From: Undaria pinnatifida
Taxonomy: Eukaryota > Sar > Phaeophyceae > Laminariales > Alariaceae
Reading direction: 5' to 3'
Assembly: GCA_012845835.1 (NCBI GenBank)
Contig: JABAKD010000028.1
Coordinates: 10,126,189-10,190,188 of the forward strand
DNA length: 64,000 nt
Shown here: in pieces, positions 37,601 to 51,400 of the stretch
Layout of the letters: every line of letters begins with the position of its first letter
Position numbering within the stretch: the stretch's first letter is position 1
Translations under genes and position numbers: made by a program
The notes under the pieces: model-generated
The model's database searches: none
Told to the model about the DNA's origin: nothing
Seen by the model: the letters and a program-made list of their open reading frames with translations, nothing else

Positions 37601-39139
37601 AGCATAACGTACTAAAGACACTCCCTCCCTCCCTCCCTCCCTCCCTCCCTCCCTCCTCTCTCTCTCTCCCTCCCTCCCTCCCTCCCTCACCCTACAACTC
37701 TTCCGAAAACGGAGTGCTGGTTGTCGAGGTGCTTGCACGACTTGTACGTCACGAAGAACTGCGATCCCGTCGTGTCGGGACCCGAGTTGGCCATGCTCAG
37801 CACGCCGCGCTTATCGTGCGTCATCCGCGACTCGAACTCGTCCTTAATCTTGCCTCCCCACAGGCTCTCCCCGCCCCGGCCAGTCCCCGTAGGGTCGCCC
37901 CCCTGCTCTCACAATAGGAACGATACAGCAGCAGTGGGGAACGTTTCAAAGAACGCGTTAATATATGTTGTAAATAACCCCAACCGAGAAGCATAGGATC
38001 ACTTATGCAGCGCTCAGCGCAACAAGACCTCGAATCCCTCTCCACCACTCCCCCCTCCCCCCTCCTCTCGCCCCCTCCCTCTCCCCGTCCGGTGCACCTG
38101 AAGCATGAAATTCCGTATACTTCGGTGGAACTTGGTTCCGTCGTAGTATCCCTTGGCGCACAGTCCTAGGAAGTTCTCCGCCGTTCTGGGTACGATATCG
38201 CAGTGAATTTCAACGTTGATGTTGCCCTTTGTCGTCTGCAGCTGGCAGTAGCCCTGGAGCAGACGGGCAGATTAGACAAACAACACAGAGCGGATAAATC
38301 AGACAAGAGCATGCGAAAGCAGAAAGAGAAGACGGAGCAGATAAGTCGGCAGACAATGCAGACAAAGGATACAAGCAGGCACCGCAATTACTTCAGACAA
38401 AGCAGGGGAAGCAGGGAAAACAGAAAAAAATCAGACAAATCAGAAAAAAAAGACAAGACAGACAAGACAGGCAGAGCAGACAGACAGCAGTCAAAGCAAT
38501 TAAAGCAGCCAAGGCAGGAAGGCAGGCAACCATAAAACGAGGACAAAAAAAACGAAACACGAGAATATGGAGAAAGAAAAAGCAATGAGGATCTCATGCG
38601 AAAACACAGACAACAACCACGCAAAATATAAAAAACCCTAGCAACGACGACGACATTTAACGACGCCGACAACCAAACCACCACATGATACCCAGCGCTC
38701 GCCAGCATGCTGCTCTACACATCAACACGCCGATCGACTTTGGGGTCAACACAAAAAAAACAAGCGAGAAAAAACGTTGTTGTCGTGACATTTTCGGACG
38801 GAGCTCCTCCCCAAGCCCCCCCCGCCTCGCTCCTCTTCCCCCCTCCACCCCCGCCCCCCCCCACGTCTTATCCCTGTGCCTGCCCCCTCCCCCACCCGTG
38901 CCCTCCTTCTTATGATCCTCTTCTTCGCTACACTCGCCTTTTTCTTGAGGCGCCTTAGCCTTGACCATCGCGCCTCGTTGATCTCCTCGTCTGTCGCCAG
39001 CCGAGCGTTGTTTTCCGTGCTCACCTGGTGCGATGACAACAGAGATGACGACAACGACGACACCGACACCGACAACGTCAACGTCGTCGACAGCAAACTA
39101 CACCGGCAACAGCGACAATGACTACGACAACGACAACAG

Positions 39140-39184
<45 letters not shown>

Positions 39185-39264
39185 TGACAATGACAATGAC
39201 AACGACAACGACCACGACCACGACCACGACCACCACGACCACAAAGACATCGACAACGACAACG

Positions 39265-39325
<61 letters not shown>

Positions 39326-42274
39326 CGACGACGACGACGTCAACAAAGACGACGAATAGGGGCGAAGGCGATATTAACACAACACAGATGTTTCAAGGTA
39401 CTATATGGTAGACTTCACCAATAACATCACCGCGGGCGAGTACCAACAGCCGTGTTCAGTTACCATCCAACTTGCACGGGAAGTCCACATCTCTCATCCA
39501 CGGGCCTGCTGGCCTTTTTCGTGATACCACACAACTTTGTAACTTCCGAGACTCCACGTTACAAGGGGCACATTTGGCACTCTGGGCCCATATAGTTGTG
39601 GCGGACGATACCGCCAAGTCTCCGGTCGCCATTTGACCCCATTATCGCCAGGCGTTGCAGCCGAACGCTCCCGCCAAAAACTTACCGCAGCAGTTACCGC
39701 GAAACATTACCGCAAAACGCTGCCGCAAAAGAACCTGCATAACTCAACCGCAAAATAAAACGTCGCAAAGCTCTTCCACCAAACTTCAAAAGCAAGACAG
39801 CATTAATAACACCAAACTTCAAAAGCAAGACAGCATTAATAACACCAAACTAACAATACCGCCAAACATTACCACCAAACTTCACCGCCAAACATTACCA
39901 CCAAACTTTACCGCCAACCTTGACCGCCAAAGTTGACCGCCAAGTCTTACCGCCAAACTTGACCGCCAAGTCTTACCGCCGAACTTGACCGCCAAACTTG
40001 ACCGCCAAAACTTGACCGCCAAACTTGAAAGCCAAACTTGACCGAAAACCTACCGCGAGAGCGCTGGAGGTGAAGGATCCCGAGGTCTTGCCGCTTGTCA
40101 TGACTCTGCCTCCCACCAAGTCTTCGGTGGTCACTTTTCCTCGCTTCCACAACCTCTCCCCCGCTGCAAGACCGGCTTCCTCCCTTGACGGGTGTAATCC
40201 ACACAGCAACGGCGGGTGGGAGAGGAGGGGGAGGGGGAGGGGCGGGATTACTCGTGTACTCGCAGCAGAGTCTGTTACATGCGATTTGTGTATCTGCTAA
40301 TATTCTACGGAGATTGCGGTGGGTTTTACGTCATCCCGATGTATGGATGGGAATGAGAATGGGGCGGGGGGGAAGGGGGGGGTGGTCGAGAGGACTCGTA
40401 CTCGTAGCAGAGCCTGGTACTTGTGATTTGTGTAACTGCCAGTATTCTGCGGAGATTGCGGTGGGTTTTACGTTATCCCGAGAGGGTATACATACGCGGA
40501 TGGATCTCCTGGATGCCTGTTAAGGGGCCTGGGGTGAGGGAGATAATGATGCTCTCTCTCACACTCTACTAGTTACTTCTATGTACCTCCTGTTCATTAC
40601 GGTGCATATGATTCGTTGGTAATACAACAGTTTGTATCTGGTCTTCTCCCTTGCGCCGGCCCATGGCGGAGGCGTGCGTGATCTTCCCGTCCTCACAAGA
40701 ACGGCAACCCCGTGCACAAGTATAACCAACAGGGGAGGCACCAGCACCGCAAGCGAAAGGGGACACGAAACTAAGTTTCTTTAAAGGAAGGAGAGTGAAC
40801 AGGCCAACCATAACATCGATCACGGCAACAGCACCACCACAACCAAACAACACACAACAAAGCAACAACATAGCCAGCAAATAGCAGCAACACAACCACC
40901 AACATCAACAAAAAACGCAGCAACCACCACAAAAACATCAAACCGAAACACAACAAACACAGGCGAAAAAATAAATGGCGCGTTTATCTCAAAGGCGACG
41001 AATCACCAAACACACACGAACGCCAACCATGGTTCCGGCGAAGATATGTACTGTTTGTACGGGTCCTCCGCAAAATTTCGTTGCGGCGGCTACAGCATCT
41101 GGATGGCCCACTTGTAGATCGTTATCTGTCCAATGTGCGAAGTTTTGGTCGTGGTAAATGGACCCCAAGAGGACAAATGGGTTTATGTTCAATGGTTGGT
41201 CCCCGGTGATGGATGTTTTGGCTCACCTCTCCTTTGCTGTTTGCCGGTCCGCTTCGTCTTTTTTAGCCTTTTCCTCCGCATCCCGTTTGCGCTTCGCACC
41301 GATCTCCCTGCGGTTACATGGAATGGGATGGGATGCGAATGGATGGAATGGGATGATATGGGACAGGGCGGGATGGGGTGGGATGGTATGGCGACGTGGG
41401 GTGCGCCAGCCAGCAGTCATAGGCAGGAGATCAAACGGGATGTGATGGAGTGAGATGGCGTGGGATCCGATGGGATAGGGTCGGATGAGAGGGGATGACA
41501 GCATAAGTTATGTTACGATGAATAGGTTCACTACGCAGTACGCAAGGTGATACCAAGTACCTGGTACATATCGTATGTGATATGGTGTTACATGATATGG
41601 TATGATATGATACGATATGTTATGACACGATATTGTACCAATTACACAAAATATAGGATATACCAGGTATCATAGCACGACGCCACACAACCTGACATTA
41701 CACGACACGCCTGACATAGTTCAGGGCTTGACGTACAGCCCTGCAGTGATAACAGTCTGACAAAAAAAAGGGACGTGGGGAGCTTCCTGTTTTCTGCACA
41801 TCCAACAGTCCCTAATACGTACGAACAGACCGGTATACAGTGCCGGTCCCTCTATACTGTGCTGGTGGAGTAGTGCCGGTTGCCCGCTATAGCACCTGCG
41901 AAACCACATGGCCCAAACGAGAACCCGCAGCAGCAGAGGCAGTATGCGTAGTAGCGCCTGTTGCCACTGTGGCGCCGGTATTTCCGTATTTCCGGCTGCA
42001 CGTATCGGTGCCATAGAGGAACCCCGTATGTACTCTTGTTTCTGTTTATTTTTCTGTTCGTTTCTTGCTTTCACCCGAAACATAACCCTATCTTCGTCGG
42101 CTTTAGTTTACATGCAACCACGCGCCATGTTTGAGGAAAACGAGCTAATGTGATAACATCATCCTCATCATCGCCATCACCATCACCGTCATCATTATCA
42201 CCATCATCATCATCACCGTCATCATCACCGTCATCATCATCATCAACATCATCAACATCATCATCATCATCAAC

Positions 42275-42306
<32 letters not shown>

Positions 42307-42352
42307 CATCATCGTCACCATCATCACCATCACCATCACCATCATCATCATC

Positions 42353-42412
<60 letters not shown>

Positions 42413-45400
42413 GTCATCATCATCATCATCATCATCAATCTCACCGGAAGATGTTCTCGGTGGACTTGGTCTGTCGGATTTTGTCCGCGTGCGCAACTTT
42501 GGCCAGCTCGGCCACTCGCCCTTCCCTGACCTCCTGCGATGACCATTCCGTCGAAAAAAGTAAACAACGAGAGGGGGGTGTGATGGGCGTACAAGAACAA
42601 ATCAAAAGTAGAACGACAGACGGGCGAACGGGGAAGAGGAGGGGAGGGGGGCGGGGGGAAGGGTTGCAATAAAATACGCAAAGCAGGCGGGGGAAGGGGA
42701 AAGGGGTCAACACTACGGCAGTAGCCATATTTTCAAAGGCAGGTTCTGTAGGGTACTGGTACTTTTGTAGGGTACTGGGAGAGTTACAGAACTCTTTGTG
42801 AAATCTCTGTAGGGTTTTGGGGTGATACAGAACTGTCTGTGAAATCTCTGTAGGGTACTGGCGTGATACAGAACTGTCTGTGAGATCTCTGTAGGGTACT
42901 GGGGTCTCACAGAACATTTTGTGAAATCTCTGTAGGTTACTGGGGTCTCACAGAACATTTCTGTACGGTACAGGGGTCTCACAGAACTGTCTGTGAAATC
43001 TCTGCAGGGTACTGGGGTGATACAGAACTTTTTGTGAAATCTCTGTAGGTTACTGGGGTGATACAGAACGTTCTGTGAAATCTCTGTAGGTTACTGGGGT
43101 GATACAGAACTTTCTGTGAAATCTCTGTAGGTTCTGGGGTCTCACAGAGTTTCTCTGTAGGGTACACGAACAACGTACCTACAGACGAACCCGGTACTTA
43201 CCCCCGACAAGTAACAGCGCAATAGAACATCACGCCCTGTAGCACACAAAAGGACGTCTGCACCGCATGAAACACAATACTGATACTTATACTGAAGAGA
43301 TTAACGTGGCTCATTCTACCCCACCCTACAGCGCCGCCCACAAGTGTTGGTCTTCCTCAACTTGAAGCTAAATAGCACGAAGAAAAACGGTTGGACTACA
43401 CCTGCTGTTGACGCGTCTCTACCCTGAGGTACAGCAATGCGCGAAGAACGACAACAAGAGAATCAACCGCCGTAGCTGCGCAGCACGTAGCCATTGTCGT
43501 TTATCGCGAAAAAGAAGTGCACCAAAACACGTACGTCTCACTCTTCCACCTTTCCACTCTTGGCAATCCGACTTAACACACAAAACAGTTCAATCTGATA
43601 CATAAAGAAAGAAAAAAAAGGCTGGTCATCCGACACCCGCGACTTTCACAGGCCGAGGTTCGTGCTAGTGTTGTGTACGATGTCGAAGGCAGCCTCAGCT
43701 GCTGCCAGGTCAGCATCCACCCCGGTGAACCGTGCCGGGAGAGCCTTGCGAATGTCCTCGTCGGCGATGACGGGAATGTTTTGGAAGTCAGGGATGTGCT
43801 TGTAGTTGGCGTGGAGGAACATGATCATCTCTACCCAGTAGGTGTCCATGCGGCTCCTGTGGCGTGTGAGGAGATCAGCGCATTTGCTGAAGTCGCGCTC
43901 TACCTGCGCGGCACCCGCCTGGTTCCCAAACACTTGCTGCGCTACTGAGGTCTGCACCGTCGCTCATGTTCCCTCTCAAGCTCTGTACAGAAAGGCGTTC
44001 TGTAGGGTATTGTGTGATTGCCTGTAAGCTGTGGCTGTGGGGTCTTCTCTTCTTCGGCCTTCGGCGCGATCCTGACGTCATACCTCCGATGTGCCGAGGG
44101 TACAGAACTGTTTGTGAAATCTCTTTTGGGTACTTCTCTGTAGGGTACTCGGGTCTTACAGAACTGTCTGTGAAATCTCTGTAGGGTACTGGCGTGATAC
44201 AGAACTGTCTGTGAGATCTCTGTAGGGTACTCGGGTCCCACAGAACTTTGTGTGAAATCTCTGTAGGTTACTGGGGTCTCACAGAACGTTTCTGTACGGT
44301 ACGGGGGTCTCACAGAACTATCTGTGAAATCTCTGTAGGGTACTGGGGGTGATACAGAACTTTCTGTGAAATCTCTGTAGGTTACTGGGGTGATACAGAA
44401 CGTTCTGTGAAATCTCTGTAGGTCACTGGGGTGATACAGAACTTTCTGTGAAATCTCTGTAGGTTACTGGGGTGATACAGAACTGAATTGTGGTGATCTG
44501 TCGGTACTTACAGAGGAAATTACCCCCGGTTCCGGTCTGTGAGTACCCTACAGAACGCGCCTGTGGATATTTTCAACATAATTACAGCAGTATGCATAGT
44601 TTTACATTAAGTATAATCAGTCTACGGCAGTAGCGTTACATGCAATACCTCTGCAGCAGGAGTGACAGTACTAAGACCGAAACATCACGCTACCTTGCAA
44701 AGATGAGTATCGACCCATAAATTGATCGAATCTACAGCTGACGTATTTGAAACATCTTTTCAAATATCACCAGCGTTACACGAGCAAGTAGCAGCAGAAT
44801 AGAGGTCGCACTTTTTTGCTTTCCGTCATATCTATCCCGCTGTTTGTGGAATTTGTCTCTCTTACCTGAAGGTGTATGAAGTTATTGATGTCGCGCGAAG
44901 CAACAAACTCCCTGTCCCCTGGATCGTTCAGCTTGATCACGTCCTTTTCGCATAGCGACAGCACAAGCAACAGAACAACAGAGAGACAAAGAGAAAGGGG
45001 GCGAGTAGATGAGACGCAGAACAACAGAGATAAACAAACAAGCAGAAAGGGGGAAGAGGGAGAGATGGGAAGGGAGAGAGCGAGAGGAGGAGTGGAAGAG
45101 AGAGATGAGGGTAGAGAGGCGGGGGGGGGAATATACGTACCAGGTATACACGAAGAAAGATGTCAGATATTGAGAGGGGGGGGTACTCAGTACATGCATA
45201 GTCGTAGTCTAGACTCGCATTCCTGCAACATCGGGACGGAGCATGTCGGGTTGTCACAAACCAGGCAGACATCGCATGCACCAAGCGCGAAGCGCCGCGA
45301 GGTGTTCAGCGAGTGGCATGAAGGATGGGCTGCATCCTACTCTAAGAACCGCTTGTGAGGCGGACTTCCGTACCTTGGGCGTACTTTCTTGCGTATCGGA

Positions 45401-48400
45401 TGACAGCTTTGAATGAATTTATTTTGTTTTCTGGTGTGGCCACTTCCAGAGACAACGACGGGAATACTATGTGACCACCTCGTGGGCACCCTACCATGTG
45501 CACTCTATGAAATATTTGTATCAACACAAATGCACCGCAAAAAACGCGTTGGGCGCCGGGCAACATGAAAGCGTAGCGCTTGCACTTCGTGCCGCGACAA
45601 GGACAACAGCGCGAAACAAACCACACACGCACACGACAACGTGCAACACAAGCCCCTCACCCATTCCGAACATGCCTCAGGCGTTTCGCAATTCCCTCAC
45701 CCGTTTCGTGAACGCCTCGCCGGTGAGCAAGTCGTTCCAACCCTTGGCCTTGAAGTTCAGTTCCTCCACCGCCTCCGCAGCGAAAACGTTCCCGGAAGTC
45801 TTGATCGCCACTATCCGGCTGTTGTCGTTGAACACCTTATTTATATACAAAAAGGCAGTACTTTGACAGATTACAAACAAGGCAGTAGGTTGTTGTCATG
45901 GCTACTACAGTATTAAGACTGTAGGCTACTGCACGTCCCGGTAAGTCTTGATCGCAACCATCCAACTGCTGTCGTTCAACACCTTATGAACATACGAAAA
46001 GGCGGTATCTTGACAGATAATTAAAAGGCGGTAGGCTATTACTATGGCTATTAATAACGCTGTAGGCTATATGCACACGATCGGGGAAGTCTTGACCTCC
46101 AACATCCGGCTGCTGCCGCCGAACACCTTACGTATATACCAAAAGGCGGATTCTTCGTAGATATAACCCTTTCCGGATATCGGAGAGGGAAAACTGAAAA
46201 AAAAAAACTGAATTATTACTACAGCTGTGAGTCGGCACGGCTTAAGCCACCTCCTACTTACTACCAATAGGCGGATGAACAGTGAGTCGTTTTCCTGAGG
46301 CGCCGGCTAGATTGGGTTTCTATTCTCGTACGATAAAGGAAGGGTTGTTTGATGCGGCGTGCGTCCTCTTCTTTGGGCGGGGCCCCCTCGGTCGGGAGAG
46401 GCTGATTTGGCTCGCTTCGCTCTTCTGTCTTAGGTCGGCCAGTCGCCTGACCATCACCTGGTTTCGGCAGCCGACTTGTTGACTAAAGTCACGTAGTTGG
46501 CTAACGGCACCTACCGAATAGCTTGTTGTCGTGAAATCCTGCCGACTCACAGTTCTATTGGCTATAGGATCGGTCACACGAACCTGGCCGGGCTAAAGGG
46601 GGGTAGGGGATGCGTCCGGAATGCAACGTAGGTAGGGAGACGTACGGCACGCGGAGCACGTCGGTACTGGCACATATCGTTGCTGCTTCGCGCTAATCTT
46701 AACGCCTTCACTATTGGAAACCCCTTTTGGTGATAGATTTACTTGCAGGTAGTATATGGAAGATTTTGGGGCTCTAAAGGGGTTAAGGGACTGATGATAG
46801 TGCCGCATTTGTCGTTTTTAGGTCGTTATACTATAATCAAGTCCCAACAGGGTTAAGTCCCAAGCTTCGCGCTAATCTTAAGGGACTGATTGTGCCGCAT
46901 TTGTTGTTTTTAGGCCGCTACACAATAATCAAGTTTCAACAGGGTTCTAATGGGTACCCCGATGTAAATGGGGGATTTTGGGGCTCTAAAGGGGTTAAGG
47001 AACTGATGATAGTGCCGCATTTGTTGTTTTTAGGTCGCTATACTATAATCAAGTCCCAACACGGTTCTAGTGGGTACCCCGATGTATACAGCTGTGAGTC
47101 GGAACGATTATCCGACTACAAAACTAATCGGTAGGTGGCGCTAGCCGATTATGTGACTTTAGTCGGCCAGCCGGCTGGCGAGGCCAGTTGATGCCCAGGC
47201 GACGTTACCGGCTACATTCAGACGAGCGAAGCGAGCAGAATCGCCCCCCTCCGGCCGAAGGGGGCCCCGGCCTAATAAGAAAGAACGCATCCCGCGAAAA
47301 GCCATCATTCCTAAGAGTGTGGAAACCGAATAAATCGGATAGTCGGCACCTCCCTGAAACGACTATTAGTCAGACTGATAACTAGATAGCGACTTAAGTG
47401 CTGCCGACACACAGCTCTACCGATTCAAGACCACCCGAGAGAAGAGCATTCGGGACATCAAGAATTATCCAATAGGCACATCCCACGATAGCATTATAAA
47501 AAGCCACATGTGGCCCACTACAGATAGGAAGCAAGATGGAGTTAAGCCTGTTTCGGCTTGTCACAGGGTGCTATGGAGTCGAGGCACCCAGTTTAGTCCA
47601 CACCTTGAAGGTGACAGGGCAGTGCCATTTCCCGTCGGCGTTCTTCGAAATATTCAGCCGAACGAGGTCCTTAGGGGTCAGCGCATCCCCCGTGACCGGA
47701 TTCTTCTTGTGCTTTCTGACGTAGGGCATGATGTTGAGGATGTCGAAAATCACCCCTTCCTTCGTGCACACCGGCGTCTAGCCAGGAGAAAACGCCGTCA
47801 ACGGCAAAGCATGCGGCATCAGATTAGGGGTGAGTGGGAGGGTGGATGGGGGGTCGGCGTATGTCTCCACGGCCGTGGGGCGTTGGTTTCCACTGTACGC
47901 TTGCTTAACCGCAAGTTGGTTTCGGTAGGGCAACCAATCAACCTACCACACTCCAGCCGTCCCACGACTAGCTACCCACGTCACGCCCACGTTTTTCGTG
48001 TTTTCTTCGTGGCAAAAATAAGCAAGAGCAGGAGCTACATCAAGCTGCTGATTTTGACGCCAGTATGCCTTCTGCGGTGCTCAGGACAAAAATCACCTCC
48101 CCCCTCCCCTGCCCGTCCATGTATGCTCCTCTCCAGGAGTCAGCCACCGAATACTTCGACCGCAGACCTTGATCCCCCTCGCCACCCCCCTTCCCACCCC
48201 TCATGCCCTCCCATTGCTGCACCATGCTCTTTATTGCTGATTATTATTGTGCTGGTTGGTTCGTTAGTTGATGACCGTAGCAGCACCAGAGGACAAGTGA
48301 CCCGAAACACATTAATCGTAACATGAACACGCGGATGAACGAACGAAGCTTAGGGCAGGTGTAGAAAATGCCTCACCTCGAAGGGTGCCAGAGAAAGGGC

Positions 48401-51400
48401 GCAGCAGTCAAACGCCAGAGGTCTCGAAGCGGCGTTCTTGCCCGTCTTCTTGCCTCCATAGTCCCTTTTCCACTATACCAGGTGTACAATACATCCATCC
48501 CACGGTGGTATGGTACGCGCATGTAGACGGGGCCAGGACGCGGCATCGACGACAAAGGACACGTGTGGGGGAGCGGGAGAACAGGGGGGGGGGGGGGCAG
48601 TGGAGGGGGGAGGAGGGGGAGGGGGAGGTGGGGGGGGGGGGAGCAGCATAAGGCTTTTAGGAACGACTGGGGTTAGGGATGGTGGTGCTTGTAGAAACGG
48701 TTGGTTCTACAGAGTGCGTTGAGGTGGTGGGCAGTGATATATTGCGCCTACAGCTTCGTGGCAAGAGTAAAAATATTGCCCCTGCTGGTGCACCTTCTGG
48801 TCGTGAATCGCGTGTGGAGGCGGGGGCGGAGAGTTCGCCGAACTTTCCCAACCTTGCCTAATGTGCCTTTAGGACTCCTTGTGCGATTTAGATGTTTTTG
48901 TAACTACTTCGTAGCAGGGATTCGAACCAAGGGCGTGTAAAGGGTGATGAAGGGCAACAACATACATGGTAGCTGATAATTTCAGTAGGAAGATACTCTG
49001 TATCCCGGGGGGGGCGCGGGGGGAGTCGACACTATGCCTTGGGTCTCGAGCAAGGGCAACCAGCGAGTCCAACGCTGGTGGTCCAGGATCAAACACACTC
49101 TAGAAGTATCATACTATACCTGCGTATTCGTATACTGCTACCCGCATGCATCCTACGGCGCGGGCATCAGACCACGGCACAACCAGGCACACGAGACGAT
49201 AGGACCAGCCGGGCGTGCCCGACGAAAACTAAACAGCTGCAGTCAGCGAGTGCTGACATACTAGACAACTACCGTGATATGCCATTTTTCGAGCGTTTGC
49301 TTCATGCTGACTGGACCACTGGCGACGACGAGAGCTCTAATTGTAGACTATCAACAGACTAACCTAATATCATATCTACGACCCAGTAAGACACGAGACA
49401 AAAGGCCGCAGTAACGCACTACTGATGTACCGTAGGGGTCCCCCAGTCGTCAGTAGTGCCGGTTGCCGCGGTAGTGCCGGCAAAATCGCTCGACACAGAA
49501 TGGCATAGTCTATACGTAGCGCATGCCGGCACGACTGAGGGGCCCCTACTGCTGTACCAAGAACCGGCCCTGGAACAGCTATGACGCTTCGTGACGACTG
49601 CTGTTGCCAACTACCAACTACTGTATAGCGTCAATGTGGCAAAAAGTAGCGGCACTTGTAGTACTGTGCAGCAGCAAGGGCACAGCAGCAGCAGCACGAA
49701 GCACATCAGCAACAGAAGAAGCAACGGCAGCTACTACTGCTACGTACTACTCGTCGTGCTGCTACTGGGCAGCTCAGACGTAGAGTTTGGCTGAGCCTAC
49801 CCACCTGCAGTACATTCAAGCCGCCTGATTCGCTCGTCACCAACAACAGCAACCCAAACGCGGCAGCGGCAGCAATAGCAGCGGCAGGCAGCAGCAGGCA
49901 GCAGCAGCAGCGTCTATCATAACAAAAAACGTTTAGTCTCTCCCTTAAGCCCAGCCTTTCTCTAACGGCCCTTCCTTCACGAGCTCAAGGCGGTTCGATA
50001 CGAAACCAGCCGTCTCCCTCCTCCCTCTCACCCGTCCACACGCCAGTACCCGCCAGAGCCCGCTTCGGCCATGGGCTCGTTCGTAATCACGAGCTATGCC
50101 GTGTGCTTTGCACGACTAGGCATATATTTTATAAAAAATATTTGAAGGACGTCAGCCGTGAGTTCGACGAATTTCGGGTCAAAACTCATATTTGCAAGCT
50201 GCGTTGTTGGTACTTGTAATATACTATATGGGTGAGTTTTTTATTGGGAGGGGTCCTATTTTTGGTCCACCATAATGGTTAGTGTTGGTATTTTTACTTT
50301 AGGTTGGGAATTTTGAGCTAGATCTAACATCATACTGGTATGTATTATATAAATTTATTACTGTAGTTTCCACTTTACTGCTCTATCACATGTATGGTAG
50401 GTGGTGTATTTTGCTTTTTCTCCCCCCGCTTTAATATCGGGAGGAGTACGAATACAGAGTATTAGAATACAGAGTATTATTAGTTATCCAATATGTCAAT
50501 ATTAATACAGCATTCGAGAATAAGTGTCGGCTACTCCCCAAAATATATTTGCACGTACGTGCAAGGTTTTCAGATTTGCACGTAAACTCAAATACTGCCC
50601 CTGCCGACATCGAGAGCAGACCTCCAGCCCCCCAAAGGGTTGGGTTGGGTTGGGGTTAGGGGTAGGGTTAGGGTTAGGTTTAGGGTTAGTGTTAGGGGCA
50701 GGTCTGGGGTCGGGTTGGTCTGGGCACCTCAACCGTCGTTTTGCGCGGACCTGCACATAGGGAGCCGCAATACAAAAATCGCTATTGAATTTACGTGCAA
50801 ATTTGAATAGCTTGGCACGTACGTGCAACTTCGCGGGGGCTGGCAGGCTTTGCTTCTCTCGGAAAAGAAAATAGAAAAAACAACAACAGTATTTTGAAAG
50901 GCAAAATATCACTTGCTTGGGAAAGGCATATTTATGTGGAAACCCAGAAAAGAGACTGCTGGAAATTGGTGATCGGTGACCTGCTGTGGCTGTTTAAGAC
51001 TGCTGTACAACCGCTCCTCGACATGCGTAGCTTCGTAGTTGGAAGGTGCGATCATAGATGCTGATGTGCATGCACACGTTGCTCCGAAAACGTTGTCTAT
51101 GCCAGCTGCTGTAGTACGTTTTGTATAACACCGTTTCTTGATCCGAAAATGAACGTTTTCGGGTCTCAAAACCGTCTTGCACACCTGGTATCTTGATAGA
51201 TCCGAAACTGGTGATTTTGCGGGTTCCATTTTCGGATAGTTTTCGGATTGGCCCCCGCTCGAAAACGGGGGTGCAGTGTTGGATAAAATAGTATCTGAAA
51301 AAGACGTCCGGACTTGGTTTTCTATGCGTCATGGGAGGGAACACGCGTGTACTAAGCCGAAAACAGCAGTAGTAGCAGCAGTACAAGACGCAAAAGACAC

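Larger units (their letters stand above)
42737..44566 (-). mobile_element. hAT-like non-autonomous DNA transposon (~1.83 kb)
   Basis: Inverted ends AGGCAGGTTCTGTAGGGTAC at 42737 and AGGCGCGTTCTGTAGGGTAC read inward from 44562. The direct repeat ATATTTTCAA lies outside both ends (42727-42736 and 44567-44576), a candidate target duplication although hAT normally makes 8 bp. Inside are two same-oriented 41-bp repeat arrays and a transposase C-terminal remnant. Inserted in gene C intron 5. Confidence 0.7.
45791..46170 (-). repeat. PPIL2: Tandem triplication spanning gene C exon 4 head
   Basis: Three ~145-bp units: 45791-45936 (holds the true exon 4 head), 45937-46080 and 46081-46170. Each has the sequence around 'aagtcttgatcgc..catccg.ctg.tg.cg.t.aacacctta' and, in the first two, 'aaaaggcggta..ttgacagat' plus 'gtaggct'. 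Confidence 0.85.

Noticed and set aside
40569-40895. Possible extra PPIL2 exon (minus strand, [15 protein letters not shown])
   Set aside because: No donor in the right phase follows and the sequence does not match the family linker; left out, though a missing micro-exon in this area is still possible.
42071-42681. Poly-Asp and poly-Met frames
   Set aside because: Translation of the (ATC)n microsatellite next to PPIL2 exon 6; only the last ~30 residues before the array are coding.
42750-44490. CRISPR-like repeat arrays
   Set aside because: The 41-bp units are head-to-tail with no spacers and belong to a DNA transposon.
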